From positions 1 through 33,088 of the IMG/VR virus record IMGVR_UViG_3300048924_000588: a DNA stretch of 33,088 nt, one strand, 5' to 3'. The DNA comes from a virus. The position numbers and the translations under genes are program-made. Shown piece by piece: positions 20,526 to 28,719 of the stretch; position 1 is the first letter of the stretch; every line of letters starts with the position of its first letter. The notes beneath the pieces are model-generated. The model made no database searches and was not told where the DNA came from. It was given only the letters and a program-made list of their open reading frames with translations.

Positions 20526-20717
20526 ATGTCTAAGTAACCAGTCTTTTATCGCGTCTAATTTTTTCTTTGTATCTTCTACATTCGCAATATACCCGTCTAA
20601 GTCCTGTGTTTTTATAGATTCACCTTCGTCCAGCATATCAATTAAGTCTCCTAATTTTTCTTGAGCTTCGGATAGATTTTCTACCCATTCATTGTTTATT
20701 TCTTTTTCGTTTGTCAT
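20517..20717 (-). CDS. Small acidic helical protein on the opposite strand (66 aa)
   Basis: Not recognised. Acidic, predicted helical (WVENLSEAQEKLGDLIDML, then a C-terminal KKLDAIKDWLLRHKK). An ideal GAGGAGGTG precedes the ATG. It is the only minus-strand gene between the early-right and late blocks and has its own promoter region, as for a late-timing regulator or lysogenically expressed gene; this is inference. Confidence 0.65.
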   Translation of the reverse strand: MTNEKEINNEWVENLSEAQEKLGDLIDMLDEGESIKTQDLDGYIANVEDTKKKLDAIKDWLLRHKK

Positions 20718-21051
20718 AACACCTCCTCAAAATCAAATTTTACCAAAATTTGTCCAATTGATGTTTGGTAATAATGACGAGCGTTACATCTGCTTGCACA
20801 CAGACTTTCCCACGGAAATTGTGGATAACTGTCAATGTGAAACGGTTGATATCTGTATTATTTATAATCCGTGATTTATATTAAAAGTGGGATTTTAAAA
20901 CCTATATTTGTCTTGTACTGTATTCAAAGTGGTGTTAAAAGTTAAAAAATTGATGTTTTTTGTCGTTAAAACCCATTTTTAGTGTTTTTGCCTCTGTTCA
21001 CATTATGGCGGTTTTGTTAATCTATTTAACAATGACCTACGGAATGACGAA
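20718..21051. other. 334-bp gap before the lysis genes: GTGG elements and a dyad
   Basis: No convincing gene; one 37-codon ATG frame (20761-20874) lacks a ribosome site. Two copies of the GTGG element, AAGTGGGA (20885-20892) and AAGTGGTG (20927-20934), are exactly 42 bp apart; the first sits in a TTAAAA/TTTTAA hairpin (20881-20898). A perfect dyad TTGTTAA/TTAACAA (21014-21032) lies just before the endolysin ribosome site. Probable late regulatory region. Confidence 0.55.
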
Positions 21052-21579
21052 ATGAGTAATTTTGATACTGCAATCATAACGGTATTAAAGCATGAGGGCG
21101 GATATGTGAACGATCCGCAAGACCCTGGTGGCGCCACTAATTTTGGTATCTCTTTGAAGTATCTGCATAGCTTAGGAGATTTATGGAGTCATTTTGACTT
21201 TGATTTCGATGGCGATGTAGATGCAGAAGACATTAAAAAGATGACTAAAGAAGAAGCGATAGAAATTTATCGTCAGTACTGGTGGGACAAGAATCAATAC
21301 GAGCGCATTCTCAATCAGCAGATTGCAACCAAGGTATTTGACTTGGCGGTAAATATGGGATCTGTGCAAGCCCATAAATGCATGCAGCGTGCAATTCGAT
21401 CTGTGTCAGGCGACTTGTTAGTTGAAGATGGCATTTTAGGATCTAAATCTATTCAGGCATTAAATACTGCGAACCCAAATGAATTATTAGCTGCGTATCG
21501 AAGTGAGGTCGCTGGATTTTATCGAAGTTTGAATAAGCCTAAATACATTAATGGTTGGCTGAATAGGGCATACGAATGA
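21052..21579 (+). CDS. GH108-type endolysin (lysozyme) with Ca-binding loop
   Basis: 175 residues. Peptidoglycan muramidase that releases virions. Seen: LKHEGGYVNDPQDPGGATNFG with catalytic E15 in EGGY, QYWWDKNQYERI, KVFDLAVNMG and the C-terminal peptidoglycan-binding part (VEDGILGSKSIQALN). Residues 51-60 (DFDGDVDAED) form a dockerin/EF-hand-like calcium loop, present in many relatives. No signal peptide, so it needs the holin encoded next, whose ATG overlaps its stop. Confidence 0.93.
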   Translation: MSNFDTAIITVLKHEGGYVNDPQDPGGATNFGISLKYLHSLGDLWSHFDFDFDGDVDAEDIKKMTKEEAIEIYRQYWWDKNQYERILNQQIATKVFDLAVNMGSVQAHKCMQRAIRSVSGDLLVEDGILGSKSIQALNTANPNELLAAYRSEVAGFYRSLNKPKYINGWLNRAYE

Positions 21580-22058
21580 GTGTAGAAGCTCTTGCAAAGA
21601 CAGTATCGCAGTATGCTCCTATTCTTGGGTCGTCGTTGCTTGGCCCTGTTGGCGGAGTTTTTGGGAGTTTGATTGCCGCACTATTTGGCGGGGCTAAAGA
21701 AGATCCTGCTGATTTAGTTAATAAGATTACGGCTGATCCTGATGCAGCGGTAAAGCTGAAGACATTAGAGCTTCAGCACAAAGACAATATTTTAAATATA
21801 GACAATAAAAATTATGCGACTGAGGTTGATGATCGCAAAGATGCTCGTGCGATGAATATCACATTGCATGATCACATGCCAAATATTCTCGCTCTTATCT
21901 TCATCGTAATTTATGCAGTCATGCAGTATCACATAGTAAATAATCCTGGAAATCAAGACGATGTGATCAGTGCCAGGGTGCAAGATATTTTTGTAATGAT
22001 TATTAGCTTTTATTTTGGCAGTGCTCACGGGAAGAAAAAACAAGAAGAAGGTAAATGA
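21576..22058 (+). CDS. Holin, three-TM type (GTA holin-like)
   Basis: 160 residues with hydrophobic segments at about 14-40 (LGSSLLGPVGGVFGSLIAALF), 103-121 (ILALIFIVIYAVMQYHIV) and 130-148 (VQDIFVMIISFYFGSAHG), and the conserved ADPDAAVKLKTLEL and DRKDARAM middle block of the 3-TM phage holin family. Forms the membrane hole that gives the endolysin access to the wall. Overlaps genes on both sides by ATGA. Confidence 0.88.
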   Translation: MSVEALAKTVSQYAPILGSSLLGPVGGVFGSLIAALFGGAKEDPADLVNKITADPDAAVKLKTLELQHKDNILNIDNKNYATEVDDRKDARAMNITLHDHMPNILALIFIVIYAVMQYHIVNNPGNQDDVISARVQDIFVMIISFYFGSAHGKKKQEEGK

Positions 22059-22600
22059 TGCCAGCAAAAGAAGAAACAAGAGGCAGGAATACTCTATATA
22101 CAGAAGAAATGGGTGATGAAATTTGCCAAGTGATTTCTGAAAGTACAAAGGGCTTAACCCCTCTGTGTATTATGAATCCCCACTGGCCAAACCCAAGAAC
22201 AATTAGAAATTGGATTTTGGATAATGAAGAGTTTGGAAAGAAATACGCGCGAGCAAAGCTAATTCAAGCCGATGAAATAGCTGAGGAATGTATAGATATT
22301 TCAGATGATAGTTCTCATGACACCCTTACGATTGAAAGAGATGATGGCTCTATTAAAGAAATAGCAAATACTGAATTTATAGCTAGATCAAGATTAAGGG
22401 TAGACACGCGAAAATGGTATGTATCTAAATTAGTTCCGAAAGTCTATGGCGATAATTCACAAAAAATCATCTATCAACAAAAATTCGAAGATTTAAGTGA
22501 GGAAGAACAAGTTAATTATATTGAATCTCTTCCTGCGGATAAAAAATTAAAACTATTTAGCGAAGTAGCTAAAAAAATTAAAGCAAGCAAGGGAAGTTAA
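22055..22600 (+). CDS. Terminase small subunit
   Basis: 181 residues. DNA-recognition subunit of the packaging motor. Begins with an HTH-like helical region (PRTIRNWILDNEEFGKKYA), then AKLIQADEIAEECIDISDDS and the hallmark RSRLRVDTRKWYVSKLVPKV followed by YGD, as in the Sf6-type small terminase family. Two ATGs in tandem (22055, 22058) are possible starts. It lies well apart from terL, which follows the fibre cluster. Confidence 0.87.
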   Translation: MMPAKEETRGRNTLYTEEMGDEICQVISESTKGLTPLCIMNPHWPNPRTIRNWILDNEEFGKKYARAKLIQADEIAEECIDISDDSSHDTLTIERDDGSIKEIANTEFIARSRLRVDTRKWYVSKLVPKVYGDNSQKIIYQQKFEDLSEEEQVNYIESLPADKKLKLFSEVAKKIKASKGS

Positions 22601-22603
22601 CTT

Positions 22604-22741
22604 ATGAGCGCTGCGATAAATTTGCTTTTGCTTTTTAATGATATTGAAGCGCCACCTGTACCGCCAACTGGCGAAAGACGTATTACAGATGATAACAACA
22701 TAAGAATTACAGACAGCGGTGATACGCGAATTACAGACTGA
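22604..22741 (+). CDS. Small protein with RITD repeats (45 aa)
   Basis: Ends in three copies of an RIT-D motif (RRITDDNNIRITDSGDTRIT), a periodic pattern also seen in short phage structural or tail-associated proteins. Starts 4 bp after terS, with GGGAAG upstream. Function unknown; a beta-prism or fibre-adaptor strand is possible. Confidence 0.55.
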   Translation: MSAAINLLLLFNDIEAPPVPPTGERRITDDNNIRITDSGDTRITD

Positions 22742-22751
22742 GGTCACACAT

Positions 22752-25340
22752 ATGGCTGATATAAAAATTGAAGGTTTAGATCCAATTACCGACCAGTCTC
22801 CAACAGATTTATATGAGATTAGTCTAGATGGTGCTGGGTCTAGAAAAGAAACTAGACAGCAACAAATTACTTATTTAGAGGATAAGTTTATTGCTCAAGG
22901 TGGCTCAGGTTCAGTTGACCAATTAGATGCGAATGTGATCAATGTTAATGATAAATTAAATCTGATCGATTATTCAGATACGATGAGCTACGTTTCTACA
23001 TCCGGTGATGTTACTAATAATGGCCAAGTCATTCAAGCGAAAAGAAATATTGAAGACAGTATAGGTCTAAATAGTGGAGATCAGCTTAATGTAACTCCGG
23101 GAACATTTACCTATACTGGTAATTTTAGTATGGCACCTTTTATTACAATAAGAGGACAGGGCTATCTAAATACTATTTATGATGTAACGGGAAATATTGG
23201 ACTAAATGATTCTACTTGGACTAGTTCATCAAATCCTGAATTTACAATACGTGATATTACCTTAATCGCAAGTGGAACAATTAATTTCACTCCAACATCA
23301 GTCATATCTGGGTCTACGCAAAGATTTTACAATGTTAATCACTTGAGTGCTGCAACATATGGCAATCTAACTAATTTAAATATTGATGGATGCATATATG
23401 GGGATATAACTATCTCCGATGTATTAAATTGTAATATTAAAAATACATTAATAACTAATGGCATTACGATAAATATAAATTCTACTAACAATATTTATAC
23501 ATTTGAAAATGTTGATTTCAACAACCAAACCGTCAATGTAGTTATTAGTGGTCCTTATGATCCTATATTTAATTTCATTAACTGTAAAAATAATGTTGTA
23601 TTTAATTATGATGATAGCTCTTTTGGATATGCCGCAATAGCTAATTTTGATTTTCCAAGTTGGCCTCTGAATGGATATCAAGATTTTGGAGGCCAGCTTA
23701 TAGCAAAACAAACGACAGAATGGCCTTTGGTAGATACTACCAGGGGATTTGGTAACTCATACCAAGGTGGTAACAATTTTTTCTGGAATCAAACAAATAG
23801 TATATTTGCAGCTGGTCTCAATGCCCATACCGTACTTGGCACCAACCAAACTCTGCTTGGTAAATCGACATCAAGCAAGAGCCATGTGTTTGTTGCAGCG
23901 GAGGCAACTAATAGTGACTTTTTCCCAGCACAAGATAATCAATTTGTGGTTAGATATTTAAATGGTTTCGGGTTCGGTACTGGGGATCCTAAAGCCAATT
24001 TCCATGTTAAAGCCAGCAATAGTGGAAGTATGTTATTTTCTGCTAGTTCATTAGTGGCTGATGCAGATATTTCTAACTCAGAATTAAACCCATATATCAC
24101 AACTACTAATTTGATATTCAAAGGTAAATATAGCGGTGGTGGAGTATTTAATTACAATTTAAATTCATTACCTGGATACCCATTACTTGCAACAAATAAT
24201 GTTTTTGCTGGACAAAACACATTTGTCTCTCCAATAGTACAAAATTCAGTAGTAATTTCATTAACAGGTAACTCTGGAACAATTAGTGCAGCTCAATTAA
24301 CCGCTGGTGTTTTAACATTTGCGACTACTGCTAATGCAAGCTGGGCTCTTCCTACAGCAGCACAAATGGATTCTCAATTAGGAGCTCCTCTAGCTGGTGG
24401 AGGCATGCGTGGTATTGAATTAAGAAACCCTAATAATTTCACATTAACAATTACAGCAGGAACGAATTTCAATCTTGGATTAATGTCTATAGCGGGAACA
24501 TTAGTCATACCTGCTAATACTTCAGTCACTGTAGGATTCACTAGGGTTGATGCAACACCAACTTATAGTCTCTATGGTAACTCAAATAATCCTCAAGGTT
24601 CAGGGGATGTGACCAAAGCAGGTGATAACGTATTCACCGGTCAGAATACTTTTATGAGTTATTCATTGAACAATGTAACTCCAGTAACGCTTACTGCTAA
24701 TGGTGGTACATTGACCGTTGGGCAACTATTCTTTGGTAACACCCAATTCATTCCAACAGCAGATTGCACATGGACATTACCAACGCAGACATCTATTGAT
24801 GGGGCCTTAATTGGCGGCTCTCCTGGGTTTGGTATTGGTTTTGACAATATCATGTTTACGAATAGTAGTAATTTCACTGTGACTTTCGTTGCTGGGACAG
24901 GGACAAATTTCAACGGTATGAGTTCACCAGGTATATTGATCTTAGGACCTGGTGCTAGTGTCACATTGAAGATAACCAAAGATAATACACCGGCCTATGT
25001 GTATTCGGGTGCATCATTTGGTTCTGGATCATATGCAATATTCAACGTGACCGGATCTTCTAAAACATTAGGATTAATTGATTCTAATTCATTACAGAAT
25101 TGTAACAGTGCTACTGCACAAACAATTACATTCCCACTCAATTCAAGCGTTGCATTTCCTATTGGAACTAGAATAGATGGGGCCCAAATTGGGGCTGGAC
25201 AAACTACTCTAGCAGCAACCGGCGGTGTAACATTGCAAAGTCAGCTTGGTAATTTAAAAACTGCCTTCCAATATGCAGCATGGACTGCAACTAAGACAGC
25301 GACTGATACATGGTTAATCGTGGGAAATCTTTCTACATGA
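22752..25340 (+). CDS. Tail fibre/receptor-binding protein, modular with internal duplication
   Basis: 862 residues from the ATG at 22752 (GAGG upstream; a longer GTG frame at 22719 overlaps the small gene). N-terminal MADIKIEGLDPITDQSPTDL is a phage virion-attachment start. Residues about 80-290 are N/T/S-rich with a regular beta-helix look (TINFTPTSVI, NLNIDGCIYGDITI). Two tandem modules begin NVFAGQNTF and NVFTGQNTF and each ends in a GTNFN-containing beta domain. Likely binds host surface sugars. Unusually placed between the terminase subunits. Confidence 0.83.
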   Translation: MADIKIEGLDPITDQSPTDLYEISLDGAGSRKETRQQQITYLEDKFIAQGGSGSVDQLDANVINVNDKLNLIDYSDTMSYVSTSGDVTNNGQVIQAKRNIEDSIGLNSGDQLNVTPGTFTYTGNFSMAPFITIRGQGYLNTIYDVTGNIGLNDSTWTSSSNPEFTIRDITLIASGTINFTPTSVISGSTQRFYNVNHLSAATYGNLTNLNIDGCIYGDITISDVLNCNIKNTLITNGITININSTNNIYTFENVDFNNQTVNVVISGPYDPIFNFINCKNNVVFNYDDSSFGYAAIANFDFPSWPLNGYQDFGGQLIAKQTTEWPLVDTTRGFGNSYQGGNNFFWNQTNSIFAAGLNAHTVLGTNQTLLGKSTSSKSHVFVAAEATNSDFFPAQDNQFVVRYLNGFGFGTGDPKANFHVKASNSGSMLFSASSLVADADISNSELNPYITTTNLIFKGKYSGGGVFNYNLNSLPGYPLLATNNVFAGQNTFVSPIVQNSVVISLTGNSGTISAAQLTAGVLTFATTANASWALPTAAQMDSQLGAPLAGGGMRGIELRNPNNFTLTITAGTNFNLGLMSIAGTLVIPANTSVTVGFTRVDATPTYSLYGNSNNPQGSGDVTKAGDNVFTGQNTFMSYSLNNVTPVTLTANGGTLTVGQLFFGNTQFIPTADCTWTLPTQTSIDGALIGGSPGFGIGFDNIMFTNSSNFTVTFVAGTGTNFNGMSSPGILILGPGASVTLKITKDNTPAYVYSGASFGSGSYAIFNVTGSSKTLGLIDSNSLQNCNSATAQTITFPLNSSVAFPIGTRIDGAQIGAGQTTLAATGGVTLQSQLGNLKTAFQYAAWTATKTATDTWLIVGNLST

Positions 25341-26215
25341 TGAGAAATAGGCTAGGCACTGTGGCGCAAGCAATACCTCAGATTCCTTTGGACTTGGGGT
25401 TTGCTTCTAATGCTGGCGCTTGGTCGGTACGAAAGATAAGGACTGCATATTCGGGATTAGCAATAACCCTACGTAGATCAAGTGATAATGCACAGACAAA
25501 TGTTTCATTTGATTATTTCGGTGGTATTAGCGCTTCATCATCGGTCAGTGCGGGAGGTAATCTTGTTACTTGGGCTGGTTCAGATACTTTATTTGCTGTT
25601 ACTTGGTATGATCAATCTGGTCTTAGTTATGATCTTACACAAGCAACCGCTGGTAGCCAATGGACATTCGTATTGAGCGTTCCTTCACTTAATGGCAAGT
25701 CAGTCTTACGCAATTCAGATGGCACAAGGACAATGACAGTATTGGGAAGTGTTACATTCAAAAATCCTCATGATATATCGATCAGCACTGTTTTCGGAAT
25801 AGCCAATATAAATAGTATCGTGTTTAGAATAAATGATAGTGCAACTGGTCGGATGTATGTTAGATATTCTGCTCTTAGCTCTGGAAGTATGAGATTAAGA
25901 GTGTATAACAGTGGTAATGTCGTCAATATTCAAACTAGTTTCGGCTTTACTACTCTTACTTCATATACTCAGATGACATGGACTGTAGTTAATGGCGCAT
26001 CTCCAACGGTGATTAGTTATTTGAATACATCCATTTTTTCTCCTGAAACCAGCGTGAATGCTTGGACTAATATAGATATTAATACAGTTCAATACACATT
26101 GGGTGTTGGCACTTATACTGGAGATATTAGTGAAATAATATTATTTGATTCGGCGTTAAATACTAATCAGTCACAAGCAGTTAATTGCAGCCAGAAAAAT
26201 TATTTTGCTACATGA
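25337..26215 (+). CDS. Tail protein with arabinofuranosidase B catalytic-like/LamG domain
   Basis: 292 residues. Contains AWSVRKIRTAYSGLAITLRR, FDYFGG, LFAVTWYDQSGLSYDLTQAT and SLNGKSVLRN, as in the alpha-L-arabinofuranosidase B catalytic-like domain found in many phage tail proteins, followed by a jelly-roll part (DISEIILFDSALN). It likely binds or trims a surface polysaccharide. ATG overlaps the fibre stop (ATGATG at 25337). Confidence 0.75.
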   Translation: MMRNRLGTVAQAIPQIPLDLGFASNAGAWSVRKIRTAYSGLAITLRRSSDNAQTNVSFDYFGGISASSSVSAGGNLVTWAGSDTLFAVTWYDQSGLSYDLTQATAGSQWTFVLSVPSLNGKSVLRNSDGTRTMTVLGSVTFKNPHDISISTVFGIANINSIVFRINDSATGRMYVRYSALSSGSMRLRVYNSGNVVNIQTSFGFTTLTSYTQMTWTVVNGASPTVISYLNTSIFSPETSVNAWTNIDINTVQYTLGVGTYTGDISEIILFDSALNTNQSQAVNCSQKNYFAT

Positions 26216-26222
26216 GGTCTTA

Positions 26223-26510
26223 ATGATAACTATATTGAAGTTTAATTCATTTGAAGATGCACAATCAAAACTTAATGAATATGACGATTTAGCTAGAAGT
26301 CCAACTTCATCGCCAGATTTTACTTTGGTAAATATATACAAACATCAAACTTTAGAAAGATGGTGGTTTAATGGTTCTAGTTGTATTGAAAATGGCGGGT
26401 TAGGTCGACAACAAATCACGGATGATATTGCAATGCAAAATACCTTTGAGGTTGCTACGTATTCCGATCTCATTGGCCTAGGATATTTGCCCCAACCTGA
26501 AGATGATTAA
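26223..26510 (+). CDS. Small tail-associated hypothetical protein (95 aa)
   Basis: Not recognised. ATG at 26223 follows GAGGTCTTA. Acidic, with KLNEYDDLARSPTSSPDFTL and a WWFNG motif; ends YLPQPEDD. Placed right after the tail protein with a LamG/arabinofuranosidase domain, so a fibre chaperone or minor tail part is possible. Confidence 0.55.
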   Translation: MITILKFNSFEDAQSKLNEYDDLARSPTSSPDFTLVNIYKHQTLERWWFNGSSCIENGGLGRQQITDDIAMQNTFEVATYSDLIGLGYLPQPEDD

Positions 26511-26553
26511 TCATATGAATATAATCCAGTTTGACTTCAAAAGGAAAAATTAA

Positions 26554-26940
26554 ATGAGCCTTAAAGAGCAGTTTTTAGTTGCTGTTGTGAATGAAATTAA
26601 TTTAGCTAAAACAGCTGTTACATTTGAAGCAGGAGCTAGTCAATCATCTGTTTTTAATTGCGGGGCTACTCCGCCAGCAGAAATGTTTTTTCCTGCTAAT
26701 TGGACAAGTTGTAATGTTTCATTTCACGTTTGTAAGACTCCAGATGGAGTTTTTGTTCCAAGAACTAATTTTGATGGTACTGCTTTAGCGGTAGCAACAG
26801 CGGCATCAACAGCAACGCCGACGCAGCCGTCTATGTTTCACTCTACACTTTTTATGAAGTTGGTTTGCTCAACTCCTCAAGTGAATGCATGTATTGTAGA
26901 CCTAGGATTAACCCCAATATATCAAGGCATTCATAATTAA
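26554..26940 (+). CDS. Conserved phage virion-associated protein (128 aa)
   Basis: Contains TFEAGASQSSVFNCGATPPA, MFFPANWTSCNVSFHVCKT and LFMKLVCSTPQVNACIVDL: an FNCG/PPA/FPANWT/SFxV pattern repeatedly seen next to phage terminase and fibre genes, predicted beta-sandwich. Probably a minor head or tail decoration protein. AAGGAAAAA precedes the ATG; its stop overlaps terL by one base. Confidence 0.65.
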   Translation: MSLKEQFLVAVVNEINLAKTAVTFEAGASQSSVFNCGATPPAEMFFPANWTSCNVSFHVCKTPDGVFVPRTNFDGTALAVATAASTATPTQPSMFHSTLFMKLVCSTPQVNACIVDLGLTPIYQGIHN

Positions 26941-28430
26941 TGTCTACTGCTCGTTTAATTTTAGAAGCTTTCGAATTACTTGAAGAGGAAGAGCTAGATA
27001 AAGAGCGAGCGGCAAAGTCATTGGCTGAATTTGTAAAGCAAGCATGGCATGTAATAGAGCCGGGAGCGCCCTATGTTCATGGTTGGCATATTGATGCGAT
27101 TTGCCAGCATTTAGAAGCGTGTACGTCTGGTGAGATTTTGCGTCTTGTGATAAATGTTCCGCCAGGCTGCATGAAAAGCTTAATCTTAAATGTATTTTGG
27201 CCTGCTTGGGAGTGGGGGCCTAAGAATATGCCTCACTTGCGCGGACTGGGTGTATCGCATAAGCAAGAGTTGGCAATGCGAGATAATATTAAGCTTCGTC
27301 GCTTAATTGCTAGCAAATGGTATCAGGCGCGATATCCGCATCTTGTTTTAACAAGAGATCAAAATTCTAAGAAAAAATTTGAAAATACAAAATTTGGCTT
27401 TAATGAAATTATGGCTTTTGGCTCAATCACGGGATCTCGAGGCGATAGAGTTAGAATTGATGATCCTCTCTCGGTAGAAGACGCTCAATCAAAGATTATT
27501 TTGGCAACTAGAGAGTTTTTGTTTAAAGAGGCTATTCCTACTCGCGTAATTAGCCCTGAGTTTTCAGTTATTGCCATAATAATGCAAAGATTACATGAGA
27601 ATGATACTACAAAGCTCGCGCTTGATATGGGTTATGAGCATTTAATGCTGCCGATGGAGTTTGAGCAAGAAAGAAGATGCGTAACTAAAATAGGTTTTTC
27701 TGATCCTAGAAGCGAAGATGGTGAGCTTTTATTTCCTGCCAGATTTCCGAAGCATGTTGTCGAAAGAGATAAGCAATCTTTGGGTAAATATGGCCATGCT
27801 TCTCAAAACCAACAAAGGCCAGCTCCACGCGAAGGTGCCATTATTAAGGTTGATTGGTTACAAAATAGATTTCCTGTTCAACGTGATGCGTATGGAAGAA
27901 TTATTCTTAATTCATACAAAGAAATTTATCAATCTTGGGATACTGCATTTAAAGAAGGCCAGGAAAATGATTATTGTGTTTGCACAACATGGGGATTGAG
28001 AGATAACGGGTTTTACTTAATTCATCGATTTAAGCAGAAGTGTGATTTCCCAACTCTTGAGAAACAAGCAATTGAGTTAGGTAATTATTTTAACCCTAAT
28101 CAAATTTTAATTGAAGATGCTGCTAGCGGGCAAAGTTTAGTTCAAGCAATGAAGAAACGGACAAGATTGCCTATAAAAGCGGTGTCTGTTGCTCAAGATA
28201 AATCTGCAAGGCTCAATTCTGTATCTGGGTATTTTGAAGGGGCTAGAGTGTTTTTGCCTAGCAATGAAGTGTGGGTGGATGAGCCTGATGGTTACGCGTA
28301 TGAGCTTACTACTTTTCCGGCGGTAAAACATGATGATTCTGTTGATAGCACTTCACAATTTTTAATAGAAATCGCACTTAGAAGAGAGGCTTCTTTAGGG
28401 GTTATAAATGGCTCCCTGATGGGGCGATAA
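26940..28430 (+). CDS. Terminase large subunit
   Basis: 496 residues: ATPase motor plus headful/cos nuclease. Walker A variant PPGCMKS (74-80), Walker B VRIDDP (171-176), coupling motif IIMQRLHEND (213-222), then the RNase H-like nuclease with D334 in SWDTAF, E392/D393 in IEDAASG and D465/D466 in KHDDSVDS. All motifs are intact. Start overlaps the preceding stop by one base. Followed by a 289-bp gap, so it may end a transcription unit. Confidence 0.95.
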   Translation: MSTARLILEAFELLEEEELDKERAAKSLAEFVKQAWHVIEPGAPYVHGWHIDAICQHLEACTSGEILRLVINVPPGCMKSLILNVFWPAWEWGPKNMPHLRGLGVSHKQELAMRDNIKLRRLIASKWYQARYPHLVLTRDQNSKKKFENTKFGFNEIMAFGSITGSRGDRVRIDDPLSVEDAQSKIILATREFLFKEAIPTRVISPEFSVIAIIMQRLHENDTTKLALDMGYEHLMLPMEFEQERRCVTKIGFSDPRSEDGELLFPARFPKHVVERDKQSLGKYGHASQNQQRPAPREGAIIKVDWLQNRFPVQRDAYGRIILNSYKEIYQSWDTAFKEGQENDYCVCTTWGLRDNGFYLIHRFKQKCDFPTLEKQAIELGNYFNPNQILIEDAASGQSLVQAMKKRTRLPIKAVSVAQDKSARLNSVSGYFEGARVFLPSNEVWVDEPDGYAYELTTFPAVKHDDSVDSTSQFLIEIALRREASLGVINGSLMGR

Positions 28431-28436
28431 ATTCAT

Positions 28437-28528
28437 AAGTGGGGATTATTGACCATTTTTGTATGTAAATTCTGCCTAAAGTGGGGTTCTAATCCTTATA
28501 TTAGCCTTAAACATATGTAAAAGTGGGG
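28437..28528 (+). repeat. Three AAGTGGGG elements exactly 42 bp apart
   Basis: AAGTGGGG occurs at 28437, 28479 and 28521, spaced 42 bp each (four helical turns), in the 289-bp gap before the portal gene. The sequence between elements is mostly unrelated but contains CC followed by AT-rich TATAT-like stretches. Same core as in the gaps before the endolysin, scaffold and capsid genes. Rest of the gap holds only two ATG frames of 13 and 15 codons. Confidence 0.7.
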
Positions 28529-28719
28529 AATATATTTATTTGAGAGATGGTTTTGATGTGAAATACTTTTTTTTTGGTTTATTATATTTCAATATTTTAT
28601 CTCATTCCTTTTAAAGGATCTCAGGATGTCACAATATTATTATAAACTCTTGGAAAAGATTGATTGATTATGAGCAGTGATCTTAGTGAAACAAATAATC
28701 AATTAAAGGATGGTTAATA

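Noticed and set aside
20761-20874. 37-codon cysteine-containing plus-strand frame in the gap before the endolysin
   Set aside because: No Shine-Dalgarno and no conserved pattern; not enough to call a gene.
24659-24979. 106-codon minus-strand frame in the fibre gene
   Set aside because: Mirrors the repetitive beta-rich coding of the fibre; no ribosome site and composition typical of a shadow frame.
25310-26215. Diversity-generating retroelement at the fibre genes
   Set aside because: No reverse transcriptase gene and no template/variable repeat pair found in the window.
28626-28716. Two ATG frames of 13 and 15 codons before the portal gene
   Set aside because: Too short to support, though the second ends 3 bp before the portal TTG and could be a leader peptide.
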